Below are positions 1 to 11,779 of a stretch of 64,000 nucleotides of DNA, piece by piece (position 1 is the stretch's first letter; every line of letters begins with the position of its first letter). The position numbers and the translations under genes were made by a program. Below the pieces are notes generated by a model. The model saw nothing but the letters and a program-made list of their open reading frames with translations. It was not told the origin of the DNA and ran no database searches. Source of the stretch: Plasmodiophora brassicae (lineage: Eukaryota > Endomyxa > Phytomyxea > Plasmodiophorida > Plasmodiophoridae); the NCBI GenBank assembly GCA_039704465.1, contig JASFAU010000015.1, positions 620,001-684,000 of the forward strand. Reading direction: 5' to 3'.

Positions 1-1155
1 GTACGGCGAGCGAAAGGCGCTGAAGTACGGCACGGTGACGGCGCGGCTGGATGGCGACAGTCAGAAGCGCGCCTACTCGTGCTCGTTGTGCCTGGAGACG
101 GTACGGCCGCCGGCACCCTGTTGCATAAGTGCCCGTGTCGAATGACCCGTCTGTGTGTGTCAGGCGCAAGACCCTTGTGCCTGCGGCGAAGGGCACGTAT
201 TCTGCAAGGAGTGCATCTATGAGAACCTCCTGCACCAGAAACAGGCCATCAAGGTTGTGTGTGCCCAGGCGGGTTGGCATCGGCGAACTAACGCGGATGC
301 GTCTCGATCAGGCAGCGCAAGAGAAGTACGAACGGGATTTGCGAGAGCAGACGGCACGCGAGGCGCAGGCCAGGACCGAGGAGGAGATCGCTCGCATCGA
401 GAGGTGGGGCGACGAGCGGTTCCAGTGGATGTTGGGTCAGCCACTGACCTGCGGGCCAGGTTCGAGAAGACGGATTCGTCGCTGGTGGTGCTCGAATGTG
501 CCGGTGATGACAACGAGGCGAATCAATCGTCGGGTACTAAGCCGGCGCTCCGCGCCTTCTGGCTGCCGGCAGCCGCCATGAGTTGTGAACCGGAACGCGA
601 GCAGCGAACATCGCTGGAACGGCCAGACACTGTTACGCGCTGCCCCGAGGTAATCGAACAGCTGGGCGGTCCCGGCTTTGCTGACGAACGCTGGGCGTCC
701 AGGATCAGAAGCCGCTGAAACGATCGCATCTGTGCCCGGTTCGGTTTACAGATCGGTGCGACGCAGGTCAACTAGCAATGCTCATCGTACTCCTGTTGCT
801 GCCCTCCTGACAATGGTTGTGCAATGCTAGATACGGGGCAGACGGGCGACGATTCCTGCAGGTACATGTGTCCGTCATGTCGGCGAAACCTGACGCCAAC
901 GATACGAACTGTCTGGACCCGCCCCTGTGGCCACGTTGTCTGCAAGGTCACATGGTTCGTTCGTCGTGGACCGATGGGAGGAATCTGACCGCGCTGATGC
1001 TCCAGACCTGCTTCGAGACGCTGGTGAAACCGGAGCGAAAGTGTGTCAGCTGTGGCGAGCGCGTCAAGCGATCGGTGGAATGGGGCGCGACTGGATTCGC
1101 TGGCAGTGGCGCCAGACTCCAAGCCCGCACCAGCACACCGGCATTCCAAGGGTAA
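1..1155 (+). CDS. NOSIP-family U-box/RING protein (5' partial)
   Basis: Splicing out six GT-AG introns (101-163, 254-311, 404-459, 650-702, 767-830, 947-1005; 53-64 nt) gives one frame that follows the nitric-oxide-synthase-interacting-protein family, nearest in style to the plant form. Landmarks in order: YGT...LDGDS, a first zinc/U-box half with CSLCLE and GHVFCKEC, a charged coiled coil, FWLPA, LCPVRFT, a second box with MCPSC and CGHVVC, and the C-terminal GATGFAGSG block just before the stop at 1153-1155. NOSIP proteins are nuclear E3-type ubiquitin ligases, and homologues are found with spliceosomes. The N-terminus lies off the window. The family call is firm; the exact function here is inferred. 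Confidence 0.88.
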
Positions 1156-1417
1156 ACAACATCATACTCGATTGCTTCACGCCGGTTGCCGTTGCCCGTT
1201 AGTATATGCCCCTCCGTACGAAGCAGGTTCGCGACAGCCTGGCCTTCGTCAACAGAACCCACACGCCTACAGTCGTGTAGATGAGCAATGCAGCACTGGG
1301 CGGTCCTTCAACGAGGCAACGATGACGTTCCTTGACAAGGCCCACTACTGGCCATCCGCTGTGCAAACAGGCAGTACAATTTCGAGGCGGATGGGAATGA
1401 ATGCCGAAACACTCCGC

Positions 1418-2972
1418 TCAGGTGTCACGTTCATTGATGTCGTCGGGTTTGTGCCTCTTGGCGTCGGGGGATTCATCTGGGGTTTCCGAGGGTCCCGACG
1501 ACAGTTGGTTGGCAGTCTTGATGGCCGACAGTATGTACCCGCTGGCGCCATGCATCTGCATTGTCGGGTGCGTCCGGTTGGTCAGCACTTGGTACTCCCG
1601 GTACCAGTTCTCCGACACCTATAGGGCGGGCATGAATACTCATCGCGGTACCGCTTTGCAACGGGACAGGGGTCGCACCTGGACCATGATCGCCTGCTTC
1701 GACTGTCGAAGCCGGAGAGCGACCTTCTGCAGTGGTTCCAGGTACGGGCAGTAGATGACGAGCGAGCCACCGCCACACAGGATCGGCAGGCATGCGTCCC
1801 TGGACCAACGAACCTTAGAGGATGCATCCCAAAGACAGCAGGTACGCGCGTTACATGGCGGATTCCACGTCAAACCGGGCACAGATGATCACTGATTCCA
1901 CCTGGTTCGCGAGCCATCTCCGAACCAGCTCTTCAGGATACCTGCGACACATACCAAAGTCAGACATCGACTCGGGTCACAGAGGAGCCAATGCCAGACC
2001 TGGTACGCCCTTTCGCGTTCACATTGGACGCATCGTGAACATATTCGGAGACGAGAACAGGGTCGTCGTCAGGCAGGTCCTGCATCGAGGCATCTTTCAT
2101 CAGGGCCGCCGGGAAGTGCACGATCGAGTTCTGAATAGATAGGTCGAGGCCGAACGCGTTGACGCATTCGGCATTGGGCCCAGGCCCTGTAAAGTACGGT
2201 GCAAGAACACGGCCGTAGCCACCCAGGCGCTCCGCAACGGAGGCCACAATGAGGCCAACGCATTGGTCCAGCACGAGAACTTGCGACATGGGCCGCAGGG
2301 ACGCCTTCTGAAGGATCATTGCCAGCGTGTCGGGACGGATGCCCATGACCTTATCGGATTTCGCGTCGCTCAAGTACATACGCGATACGGTCAGCGCTGT
2401 CGGGCGCAGGATGCGAATCTCGACAATGTGCTGCTGTCGCTTCTTCCTCAACCATTTCTCCTGGGAGAACTCGGTTTTCGATTCGAACGTGGCACTGATA
2501 CGGGCGGTCAGCGGTTTTACATCAGATCAGGACCGACGACGGGCGCTTGTGTACCTGTTTGCTGCCAGCAGCGCAACGACCTCTTCGCCCGACATGGTCT
2601 TCTTCAGTTCCATGATCTCGTCGCGCGTCAGCTTCTGCGCATTGCTGTTCATTCGCAATTCGGAATTATCGCTGGACGGCAGGAAGTTGGAATCGACGAT
2701 GGAACTGCTGGAATCGAACAGCGACGAGTCAACTTGCACCAGCACCCCCGCTTCAAGACGAAACACTGATCCATAGGGACAACCTAACGTCGATGTCAGC
2801 CCAACAATGACACCGGGACGCCGAATGCTACGATGTACCGATAATCGGATCAACGGCGACCTGATTCTTGGCTAGGCGAAACTTGTCACCAGGACGCACA
2901 TGCAGCATGGAGTAGGTTGCATCCTGGTACAGGATCAGGACACGGTCGTTGGCACCTACCACCTTAGCCATC
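1418..2972 (-). CDS. TRM6: TRM6/GCD10 non-catalytic subunit of tRNA m1A58 methyltransferase
   Basis: Reading the minus strand from the ATG at 2972: RVLILYQDATYSML, then an intron at 2784-2838 and CPYGSVFRLE; then QKLTRDEIMELK and an intron at 2495-2554; then KTEFSQEKW, KKRQQHIVEIRILRPTA, VLVLDQCVGLIVASVAERLGG and, near the end, LSETW-type MSENWYREYQVL. This is the full TRM6 order. TRM6 pairs with catalytic TRM61 in the nucleus to methylate A58 of tRNAs, including initiator tRNA. At least one more intron lies between about 1650 and 1960; I did not fix its borders. It converges on the NOSIP gene with only about 260 bp between stops. Confidence 0.88.
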
Positions 2973-3262
2973 CTGAGGCCCTTCGGACGTGGCGGAGTCC
3001 GCCGCGGACTCCGCGAGCCTCGTGTCCCATGGTCAGAGGCACAACCTTTCGCCGCTGACCGTCTGCCTGATCGGCTGCTCTCCGACATCGTCGGCTTCAG
3101 TGCAGATCTACATTCTCCTCGGCGTAAGCCCTAACGACACCAACGATTTGTTGCCAACGCTGCCGACGCACAAGGCTGTGCGCCAGAACCGGCCCCCCGA
3201 TCCAGATACGCAAGGCTCGTGTATAAAGGTCGAAATTCACGGCCACCCGTTGCGTTCTCGGG

Positions 3263-4710
3263 CTATTTGTGAGGCGGCGGGTTCCGTTTCGATTTGGGTT
3301 TGTACGACGCCTTGAATGCTGGCATACCGGTGATCTCGCGGCCCGCGACGAGCATGTTGATGTCGTACGTCCCTGATCGCACGTTCAGCATACCACCGGG
3401 CGCGTACCTGCCACACAGGCATACCTTCGTAGGTGTAGATGCTCTCCATGTCGCAGAACAGGCGTGCGACGTGGTACGAGCCGTCGATTCCGTTGCCGCC
3501 GAGAAGCTCACGGCCGAGGTGGGCGACTTCCCGACCGCGCAGCGAGTTCATGGCCTTGGTCAACGACGCATGACCAGGGGTCAATTTCCCGGCCGTGTAC
3601 AGCTGGCTCATACGCAGGCCCATGTAGATCATGCCCTGTATCGTGCCCAGCATCCGCGCCAGCTTCTCCTGGTTCAGCTGGAACGCGGCCAGCGGTGCCC
3701 CGAATTGCTCGCGACGCTTGCAGTACTGCAGGCAGTGGTCATAGACGCCCATGGCAATACCCACAGGCTGCCAGGCGACCATTACGCGCGACACCGTCAG
3801 TGCCTGGCCCGGCCCCGATGCGAAATCCTTCGCCTTGGGCAGGCGGTTCCTGAGCAATACAAGTCAGGTGACGCAAACGGAGCTGGGCAAGGGGGTGCGC
3901 ATCGAACTTCTCAGGCACGAAGACGTCCTTCATGACAATGTCGCCGTTCTGAACAATGCGCAGCGAGATCTTGTTCTCGATCTTCGTCGCCGACAACCCC
4001 GGGGACCCCTTGTCGACAACGAAACCGAGGACGGCGCCCGTCTCGGCGTGCTTCGCCCAGACGATGAACACGTCGGCGAACGTAGCATTGCCGATCCAGC
4101 GCTTCCTCCCATTGAGCACCCAGCCACCCTCGACGGGCTTGGCGGTCGACAGCAGACTGCTGGCGTCGGATCCGCGCTCGGGCTCGGTCAGCGCGAAGCA
4201 CCCGACCTTGTCGAGGCGAATCATCGCCGGCAGGTACCGCTGCTTCTGCTCGTCCGACGCGCACAGCGCAATCGACTGGATCGCCAGGCAGTTGTGCACC
4301 AGGAAGAACGTCGACAGCGACGTGTCGACCCGGGCCAGCTCCAGGAGAATCTGTGTCACGCGGCCCCACGTCAGACCATGCGCGCGGGAGCGTCCCGAGC
4401 GCGTCCGTACGGCAACGTTGGCCATGTGGGATAACCCGGGTGAACCGAACCCCTTGACGGTCGAGCCGCAGATGCCGAGTTTGGCGATGGCGGGTAGCAG
4501 GTCGTGCGGGAACTCGGCCTTCTCCCAGCACCGGGCGGCGCGGGGCAGCACGTACGTCTCGGCGAACGCGCGAACCGTGGCGCGCAGGGCGCGCTCGGCC
4601 GGCGCCAGCAGCTCGTCGAACGCAAAGTACTCCGAGGCGACGCACGGAAACGACGACGCCGACGCATCGGACGCGACGACGTGCCCGCCGACCTGGCGCA
4701 CGCGATCCAT
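3263..4710 (-). CDS. ACX4-like short-chain acyl-CoA oxidase / glutaryl-CoA dehydrogenase family
   Basis: Removing introns 4351-4410, 3850-3907 and 3373-3424 gives an open 425-residue protein. It tracks plant ACX4 closely: [88 protein letters not shown] and [15 protein letters not shown]4-type enzymes oxidise short-chain acyl-CoA with FAD in peroxisomes. The protein ends PPPHK, with no SKL/SRL-type PTS1, but starts [12 protein letters not shown], which resembles a PTS2 signal. The start at 4710 is the only ATG that leaves this N-terminus intact. Mitochondrial dehydrogenase activity is the alternative. Confidence 0.9.
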
Positions 4711-5131
4711 CCGTCGTATCGCGGCGGGGAACGACCACCACGGGCTCCTCCTCTACAGTCCTGGCGAACGACAACGGTGACAACGGGGGAGGGGGCCGCA
4801 CCAACCTCCGACCCGACCCCACAAAAACGCATCGCGCGGTCCGGCCCGGTTGACGGCGACACGGCCGCGCCCCCCACGGCACTCTGCTGCAGCGCAGCGG
4901 GGGTCGTGACTCGTGACCCGGGCAGCTGCACCGGGTCGGTGTGCGCGACAGGTCCTGCGCCGAGCCGTGCTATTTCTGGGCGTCACTCCTTTTTTACGAA
5001 TCGTCGGAGGCGTCCTGGTCGGGGTCGGCGTGCGCGGCCGCATATTTGGACGGCTTGCCCTTGAGGGGGGCGCCCCAGGCGCGCAGCGCCGGCAGCTTCC
5101 TGCTGGGCGGGTCCATCTGCGCCGAACCCGT

Positions 5132-7746
5132 TCATGTCAGCGTCGGACGGTCGGGGGCCACGTTGCCCGTCGCGTTTACCTGGGGGAACTCGCCGTCCTC
5201 GTTGCGGGCCTCCTCGGGTGCGACCCGGGACCTGCTCTTTCCCGACCCGCTGTGCCTCGACGACGCGTCCTCGGCGCGGTCCTTGCCTGGTTGCCCTGGA
5301 ACAGGGTGAACGTGCGCTGCCTGCGGCGGGTCTGCCTGCTGCTGCTGTTGAGGGTCGACGATAACGACGGGCGCAGGTACGAGGACGTAGGCGGGTGCGG
5401 CGGCCTGCGACGCAACCAGGAACGGGGCCATTGCGAACGCAGGGCTGGCCTGCACGGGCGCCGGCGCGCTTCCGGCGTGAACCTCAATCAGTTCGTGCGC
5501 GTTCACTATCCTGATATCGTCGGCGTGGTGGGCCTGCTCGGACGTGCGATCGTCCAGCGCGCGCCCGGTCAGGGCCGCCTGCAGGCTGGCGAGCACATGA
5601 CGAGCACGATGGACGCCGTTCCGCACGTCCGTCTTGTACCAGTCAAAGATCGTCCTCAGCTCCAGCCACGTGTCGTCGTTCAGGACCCGACCTGGACCAC
5701 ACACGTTACCGACCGGGCGGGACGCCACAGGAACGCGCGTCTCCCTGACTCGGTCGGACGTATTCGTAGATGAAGGCGGGCAGTTCAGGGCGGCGTGGGC
5801 GCTTGAGGCGGAAGACTTTGTTGACCTTGCGCAGGGCGGCCTCCTCGGCCTGAACTCGTGCCATCTCCTGTTCGTAATCGCCCATGGCGGTGCAGGTCGT
5901 CCGACGCAGGTCGGTCAAGGTCGCCTCCAGCAGGGCCAGGTCGTCCTTGGACAGCAGGATCAGCGGGTGGAAGGCCCCATCCAGCAGGCGAAGCAGGCGA
6001 TGCGGCGCGCATCCGACGGGAGCGTACCCTGCAGGGCGCACCGCGCTCAGTGGACAGGCGCACACCCAGGTTCGACGTGCGGACGCGCCTTCGTTGCCCC
6101 TGACGACGGTGAGTGTCGCGTGCAGGTCCCGGGGGCCTTGCCGGCACGTATGGTACTGGGTGGTGTACACTGTCAGGGCGCCGGGTGCCACCAGCGGGTC
6201 CGGGCGGCAGAATCGAATGTATCGGATGTCGCGCAGGAGCACGTTGATGAATAGGCCCGATCGCGTCTGCGGCGATGACTGTCAGGCCGACCAACAATGC
6301 TGGGCGTGCAGCGTGTGAACCTGGACGCGTATGCGGTCGTTGAACAGGTCGACCTGCTGGGCGACGTGCGCCCAGCACTGATTGACGATGAACGTGACGA
6401 CAAAGGCGCCGATGAACAGGTCGTAGTACTCGAAGAACGTCGTCGTGCAGGTTCCGTTCAACGCTGCGGGATCGGCATGAACGAACAGCGTGCGATGCCT
6501 AGGCGTGCCGTGTCCAAACCCGTGCCCTGCAGGACGCATTCTGTTGACGTGGCAGCGGCACCGACGTAGAACCCCAGTAGCTGCCGAACGACAACGAGCA
6601 GGTAGTGGCTGGTAATCAGCGCCAGACTGAGGAAGCCAGTTACATCCAGATACCGATCGATTTGGGCGCTGCTGCTGTTCCCTACCAGATCATCACGAAC
6701 CGACGTAGCACGATGGGAGGCGACCCGGACTGGGCCGGCAGTGCCAGGCGTCGCCGGGGAAACGCCGGCTTCGGCAGGATGTCCTGCGGCCGCAGCGAAT
6801 ACCTGATCGCAGGTGCGGTCGCCGTCAGCAAGCAAGACACACTGCGACGCGGCGGTCGCTGTAGGAGCACCGTTTGTCGAAGACGATGCCCCAGGCGTTC
6901 ATCATGGCCTGCATGACGCGGTGGATGTCGCCGGTGTACACGCGGACCTGTATCGGGGGCGGTGAGCAACGGCTGCTGAGTGAGGGCCGGTTTGATGGCC
7001 CGACGTTGTGCGGCTGGTTCCTGACGAGAGCCTCGCTGGCCTTGGACGAGATCGTCCAGATCGTCTTGCGCCCGTTCGACCTGATGCCGACGACGACGCG
7101 AGTCTCCACGCGGAGAGTCGACCCTTCCTGGCGGATTCGCACAATGTCCTGCGTACGTAGGGGCCGTTAGTCGCGACGGTTGTACAGCGCCAGCAGGCGC
7201 CCAACCTGAGTGAACACGCTGACGACGTGGCCATCAGCGAACCTCAATACCAGACGGTCCTGGTAGATGCGCGTTGACGTTTGTAAACGTCGGAACCGGA
7301 TGGCGGCGGTGCGATACAGGACAAAGAGGATGATGAGGACACGGGACCAGGTGCGCGAGGTCGTCGGGATCGTCGTGCCGTAGGCTCGACCGAGCAGAAC
7401 TGAACGAACGACAGCCTGAGACCTGGCAGCTGGACAGGGAGCGGATGACCCGACCTGCCAGGACGACCTCTATCCAGTAGGCCGCGTTCGCTGCTATCAA
7501 TAGCACGACGACCGTGGCCAGCGTCCAGTAGGGGCCCACCGTCCTACGTTGCATCTGTCGTGTCACGCGTACGTAGGCCACCGCGTCGCATCCGCCACGC
7601 AGCATACCTTTCGTCGGCATACACCAGATCGTTCGGGTCCGGCTCGGCCGTGTAATTCGGCATGGAGCGATTCGCGGACAGGCCGTCGTCCGGGTCGGGC
7701 TCTGGGACGGGGCCGGCGCCCACCTTGATCCTGTGCACGTCCAGCA
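5132..7746 (-). CDS. multi-pass membrane protein of unrecognised family
   Basis: An exon chain starts at the ATG at 7746 (MLDVHRIKVG, then LVYADER). A 64-nt intron leads to a hydrophobic span TLATVVVLLIAANAAYW, a 52-nt intron to TWSRVLIILFVLYRTAAIRF, and a 57-nt intron containing CTAAC to a soluble RIRQEGSTLRVETRV segment. Further membrane spans are DVTGFLSLALITSHYLLVVV and FFEYYDLFIGAFVVTFIV. The C-terminal third holds a charged helical stretch (LLSKDDLALLEATLTDLRR, ARVQAEEAALRKVNKVF) and a low-complexity Ala/Pro/Gln tail ending at 5132. I do not recognise the family. One gene is likeliest, but a split near 5720 is not excluded. Confidence 0.5.
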
Positions 7747-7947
7747 TGCGGCCAGGGCGGGGGCGCTGCGACCACACTGGGCGGGTACCCGGCGATCCCG
7801 GCTATGCAGTAAACGGATTGCAGGCTGCGCGCACGCACCGGCCTGGGACGCTTCAGCGCGAGCAGGTAGGTTCGGACTTAAGGGTCCCCACGGAGTCCGC
7901 GACGGTGTCCGAGACCCGTCGTCGTCGTCGTTGTCGCACGTCGCGTC
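7747..7947. promoter_or_regulatory. divergent promoter region
   Basis: About 200 bp between the start codons of the minus-strand membrane protein and the plus-strand PRP28 gene. Both must be driven from here by position alone. I see no clear TATA element. Two plausible 3' splice sites leave room for a 5'-UTR intron of PRP28. Confidence 0.35.
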
Positions 7948-9942
7948 ATGTCGTCCGTGTCGCTGCCCATCACGGGGCAGAAGCGCGCGCCGATATCGCT
8001 GGACGAGATCGCGCGTAAGAAACGCGAGCAGGAGGAGGCGGACGCCAAGCCCGTGTTCGTGTCGAAGCAGGAGCGGCAGCGCCTGGCGGCCGAGGCGGCC
8101 CTGGCGCGGTTGTCGGCGAAACGGCAGGCGGAAGCGGAAGCGCGCCAGCAGACCAACGGTCGCGTACCGGACAGGGCCGTGTCAGCCTCGGCGCCACCAC
8201 CACTACCATCCGCCACGACGCTGTCTGCAGCGGAGATCGCCGCCGAGGAGGCGCGCTCGAAGGAGATGGCCCTGATCAAGTCGTCGTACCTGGGCAAGAA
8301 GGAGAAGAAGAAGAAGCGTCGTGCGACGGGCGCGTCCCGATCCAAATTCATGTTCGAATGGGACACTGGCGAGGACACCAGCGCGGACCTGAACCCGTTG
8401 TACAACCGGCGGCACGATGTCGCCCTGGGCTTCGGCCGCGGGTACATTGCCGGCATCGACCGGGAGCAGCAGCGCAGCCAGTCGCATCGGCTCTACGAGC
8501 AGATCGACGAGAAGCGCAGGGAGTTCCTCGACAAGGTCAAGGACGCCGAGAAGGTCGCCGCCCGCAACGAGAAGGACCGCCTGAAGGCGGAGAAGCGGGT
8601 GGCGGCCAGTCGGCACTGGTCGGATAAGACGCTGGAGGAGATGGACGCACGCGACTGGCGCATCTTCAACGAGGACTTCAACATCGCCGTTCGTGGGACG
8701 AACCTGCCGCACCCGTTACGCTCCTGGGACGAAGCCGGGTTCCCGGCGGCGATCGCGACGGCGCTGGCCGACGTCGGGTACACGCAGCCGACCCCAATCC
8801 AGCGGGCGGCGATCCCGATCGGCCTGATCGGCCGGGACCTGATGGGCATTGCGGAGACGGGATCGGGCAAGACCTGCGCCTTCATCCTGCCGATGCTGCA
8901 GTACATCCTGAAGCGGCCCAAGTACGATGCGGATCGGGCGCAGGACGGGCCGTACGCGGTCATCCTGGCGCCGACGCGGGAGCTCGCCCAGCAGATCGAC
9001 GACGAGTGCCGGAAGTTCACGACGCGCCTGCGCCTGCAGACGATCTGTATCGTGGGCGGCGCGTCGATCCAGGACCAGAGCGAGGCGATCCGTCGCGGCG
9101 CCGAGATCTTGATCGGGACGCCCGGGCGCCTGAACGACCACCTGCGCAAGCGGTACCTGGTGCTGAACCAGTGCAATTACATCGTGCTGGACGAGGCCGA
9201 CCGCATGATCGATATGGGGTTCGAGGACCAGGTCAACGCCATCATGGACGCCATGCCGTCGAGCAACCTGAGGCCCGAGGACGAGACGCTGGCCGTCCAG
9301 GACCAGGTGTACCGGCAGACGTTCATGTTCTCGGCGACGATGCCGGCCGAGGTCGAACGCATGGCCAAGACGTACCTGCGGTCGCCGGCGTACATCGCCA
9401 TCGGTGACCGGCAGGGCAAGGCGGCCGCCACGATCGAGCAGCACGTCGAGGTCGTGACGGACCAGGCGAAGAAGGGCCGCCTGATGAAGCTCCTGGAGCA
9501 GTCCGACCCGCCCATCATCGTCTTCATGAATCAGAGGACGGCGTGCGACGCCATGGCGAAGACGTTGTCGCAGGCCGGGTACCGGGTGACCGTCATGCAC
9601 GGCGGCAAGGTGCAGGACCAGCGCGAGGCGAGCCTGGACGGGTTCAAGTCCGGCCGGTACGACGTCCTGGTGGCGACCGATGTCGCCGGCCGCGGTATCG
9701 ACGTCGAGGGCGTCACCCACGTCATCAACTACGACGCGCCGAAGAACACGGAGATCTACCTGCATCGGGTCGGGCGAACGGGCCGGGCCGGGAAGCAGGG
9801 CCGGGCCACCACGTTCCTGACCAGCAGCGATGCCGACCTGTTCCCGGGCCTGCGCAAGATCCTCGTCGACAGCGGCGCCCGCGTGCCCCACGAGCTCGCC
9901 CAGGCCGACCGCGACCTGCAACGAATGATCACCAAGCTATAA
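7948..9942 (+). CDS. PRP28: DEAD-box RNA helicase PRP28/DDX23
   Basis: A single 664-codon open frame. The N-terminal 230 residues are charged (EEEA- and KKEKKKKRR-rich) and include MFEWDTGEDTS and FGRGYIAGIDR, both typical of PRP28/DDX23. The helicase core has the Q motif YTQPTPIQRAAIP, motif I AETGSGKT, PTRELAQQ, GTPGRL, DEAD (VLDEADRM), SAT (MFSATMP), VATDVAGRGIDV and HRVGRTGRAG. PRP28 releases U1 from the 5' splice site when the tri-snRNP joins. The gene is intronless while its neighbours are intron-rich. No other DEAD family fits the N-terminal motifs. Confidence 0.95.
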   Translation: MSSVSLPITGQKRAPISLDEIARKKREQEEADAKPVFVSKQERQRLAAEAALARLSAKRQAEAEARQQTNGRVPDRAVSASAPPPLPSATTLSAAEIAAEEARSKEMALIKSSYLGKKEKKKKRRATGASRSKFMFEWDTGEDTSADLNPLYNRRHDVALGFGRGYIAGIDREQQRSQSHRLYEQIDEKRREFLDKVKDAEKVAARNEKDRLKAEKRVAASRHWSDKTLEEMDARDWRIFNEDFNIAVRGTNLPHPLRSWDEAGFPAAIATALADVGYTQPTPIQRAAIPIGLIGRDLMGIAETGSGKTCAFILPMLQYILKRPKYDADRAQDGPYAVILAPTRELAQQIDDECRKFTTRLRLQTICIVGGASIQDQSEAIRRGAEILIGTPGRLNDHLRKRYLVLNQCNYIVLDEADRMIDMGFEDQVNAIMDAMPSSNLRPEDETLAVQDQVYRQTFMFSATMPAEVERMAKTYLRSPAYIAIGDRQGKAAATIEQHVEVVTDQAKKGRLMKLLEQSDPPIIVFMNQRTACDAMAKTLSQAGYRVTVMHGGKVQDQREASLDGFKSGRYDVLVATDVAGRGIDVEGVTHVINYDAPKNTEIYLHRVGRTGRAGKQGRATTFLTSSDADLFPGLRKILVDSGARVPHELAQADRDLQRMITKL

Positions 9943-10519
9943 TATCTTAATGCGTACTCATACAGGTGCCCCGATTCGCCACCGTGCCCCGATCGGACGC
10001 GTTCGGTAGAGCGGGTCTGGGTGGGGCCGGCAAGCGCCCCACCGGGGGGCTGGTCGCACCAGACGCCCTCGTGTACAGAGGGCACGGGCACATATCGACT
10101 ATGAAGGTAGGCAGAGCAGCGGACGACGCGATGGCGCTGCATGCGGTCGGCGCTTATCGAACACGTTGCCCCAGGTCTGCGTCAACGTACTTTGCCAGTT
10201 CGGGTCGCCATCAGGGGAACGCCAATGGAGAGGGCGCGCGCCGTCAACACCTGTGTATCGATGCCTTCTGAGATCGTCCAGCTGTACCGTTCGTGTCGCG
10301 CTCGATACGTCGTCAGCACCAAATTAAACGACGACCATACGTCGTGCTCTGCAACGCCCGGCCATCGGCGAACACGTCGTTGCTCGCCCGCGCGCCAACT
10401 CGTGCCGTTCCTCTGCAGTACGTACGTTTAATTCCAGGCAAAGGGCAGCTCAGCGCCAAGGTGTATTGTCATGCCATACCCGAACGTGGGCGTTGACGTC
10501 GTGTGCGTTGTCGGGCAAC
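9943..10519. other. intergenic, nothing recognised
   Basis: Converging 3' ends of PRP28 and the first secreted paralogue. No open frame with protein-like composition and no RNA gene seen. Confidence 0.6.
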
Positions 10520-11779
10520 TCACTGCAAGGTGGGACGCAACAGGTCGAGGCAACGTTTGCGGGACGCGCCGTATATCATTTTGTCGTCGGTATCTTCTTC
10601 ACTGGGAGCGAGTTCGTAGACCATGTCCCTCTCATTACCAACGAGGTGCATGCTTTTCAGGGTGCCACTGTTCTGATACACGGCGTCGATGACGGCAGCT
10701 ACTTGGTTGCCATCGCTGATCAGGATTTGCATTTTCGCATCATCATCGAAAACCGGGCGAACGTCCTGTCGCAAACGCCTGAGCAGGTTCGTGTCAAGGC
10801 GCTGCCAGTAGAACTCCAGTTTGGGAATGGCTTCCTCGAGATACGCGCGGAAGTGCTCGCGAAGCCCGCTTTCCCTGGTGCTGGGATCCAGGATGCCATG
10901 TCGGGTCGGAAGGCGATCGTTCTTGCGCGCCTCCAGGACAAGATCGTGCAGTTCCTCTTTGGTCTTATGCTCAGCGTAGAGCGGGAACAGGGGAGTGCTG
11001 ATGGACGCGCCACAGTTCTTCAGGGCCTTTTTGGCTTCCAGGAGCTTGTCGGCTAGGAACGTTTCTTTCAGGTCGGCCTCCAGGTGGTCTTCAGGCAGGA
11101 GGTCCTTCATGGTCGCGTACGGCTGGTAGCTGCCGGATCCCGGCGGGTTGAACGACTGCTTGTTGCTGCAGAACACGACGATGGCGTTGGGGTGCTGACT
11201 GCGGATCTCGTCCCCGATGCTGGTCACGAATACCTTCTGGGCATTAGGGTCCGAATTCCCGAACGCGTCGTACTGCGACGAGCAGTACCCGAAGCTCAGA
11301 TGGTACAGGCCAACGTGCACATTTCTCGCGTTAGAAACGCGAACGATGTTGTCCATCGGAGTCGGCGCGATCTGGAAGATGTCCACGACGGTGGGCTCCT
11401 GGAACCAATCGTCGATATGGTCGAACGGTAGAGTTTCAATTCCATTGCCGAGGAAGTTCTTCTCATGCCGGACGGCTTTGTGTTTCGGATTCGCGACGCT
11501 CATGACGAACACCTCCGCTGGTGCACTAGACGCTGACGAGGAGCCCTTGCGTTCCGCGACCTTGTCCAGGAAGTCGCGCAGGTCGCCGTGCGCGCGTTGA
11601 ACGTCAGCAACGCAGGTGATCACCACAATCACGAGGTAGTAGTCGCCGGAGTACCTCAGATAGTTCACCGCCACCTTGTCGTCCAACTTAACGTCGGTGA
11701 ACACGACGGCAGCCCTGAGATCTTGCGCAGCGACCAGGGACACGACGGCGACAGCGGCCAGAAGCAGCATGCGCAGCAT
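10520..11779 (-). CDS. secreted protein, tandem paralogue A
   Basis: A 419-residue intronless frame from the ATG at 11779. Residues 1-19 form a classic signal peptide (MLRMLLLAAVAVVSLVAAQ). Near the N-terminus is VVFTDVKLDDKVAVNYL, followed by a hydrophobic beta-rich YYLVIVVITCVADV; a D-x-x-x-D-D pattern in this position recalls nucleoside hydrolase-like proteins, but the match is weak. Later blocks are FQIAPTP, VTSIGDEIR, VVFCSNKQSFNPPGSGSYQ and MKDLLPE. Paralogue B (13317-14582) shares these blocks and flanking non-coding DNA. Function unknown; a secreted hydrolase or secreted effector is conceivable. Confidence 0.75.
   Translation of the reverse strand: MLRMLLLAAVAVVSLVAAQDLRAAVVFTDVKLDDKVAVNYLRYSGDYYLVIVVITCVADVQRAHGDLRDFLDKVAERKGSSSASSAPAEVFVMSVANPKHKAVRHEKNFLGNGIETLPFDHIDDWFQEPTVVDIFQIAPTPMDNIVRVSNARNVHVGLYHLSFGYCSSQYDAFGNSDPNAQKVFVTSIGDEIRSQHPNAIVVFCSNKQSFNPPGSGSYQPYATMKDLLPEDHLEADLKETFLADKLLEAKKALKNCGASISTPLFPLYAEHKTKEELHDLVLEARKNDRLPTRHGILDPSTRESGLREHFRAYLEEAIPKLEFYWQRLDTNLLRRLRQDVRPVFDDDAKMQILISDGNQVAAVIDAVYQNSGTLKSMHLVGNERDMVYELAPSEEDTDDKMIYGASRKRCLDLLRPTLQ

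Noticed and set aside
8203..9921. Long antisense frames opposite the PRP28 coding region
   Set aside because: They mirror codon periodicity of the helicase gene and contain no recognisable motif.
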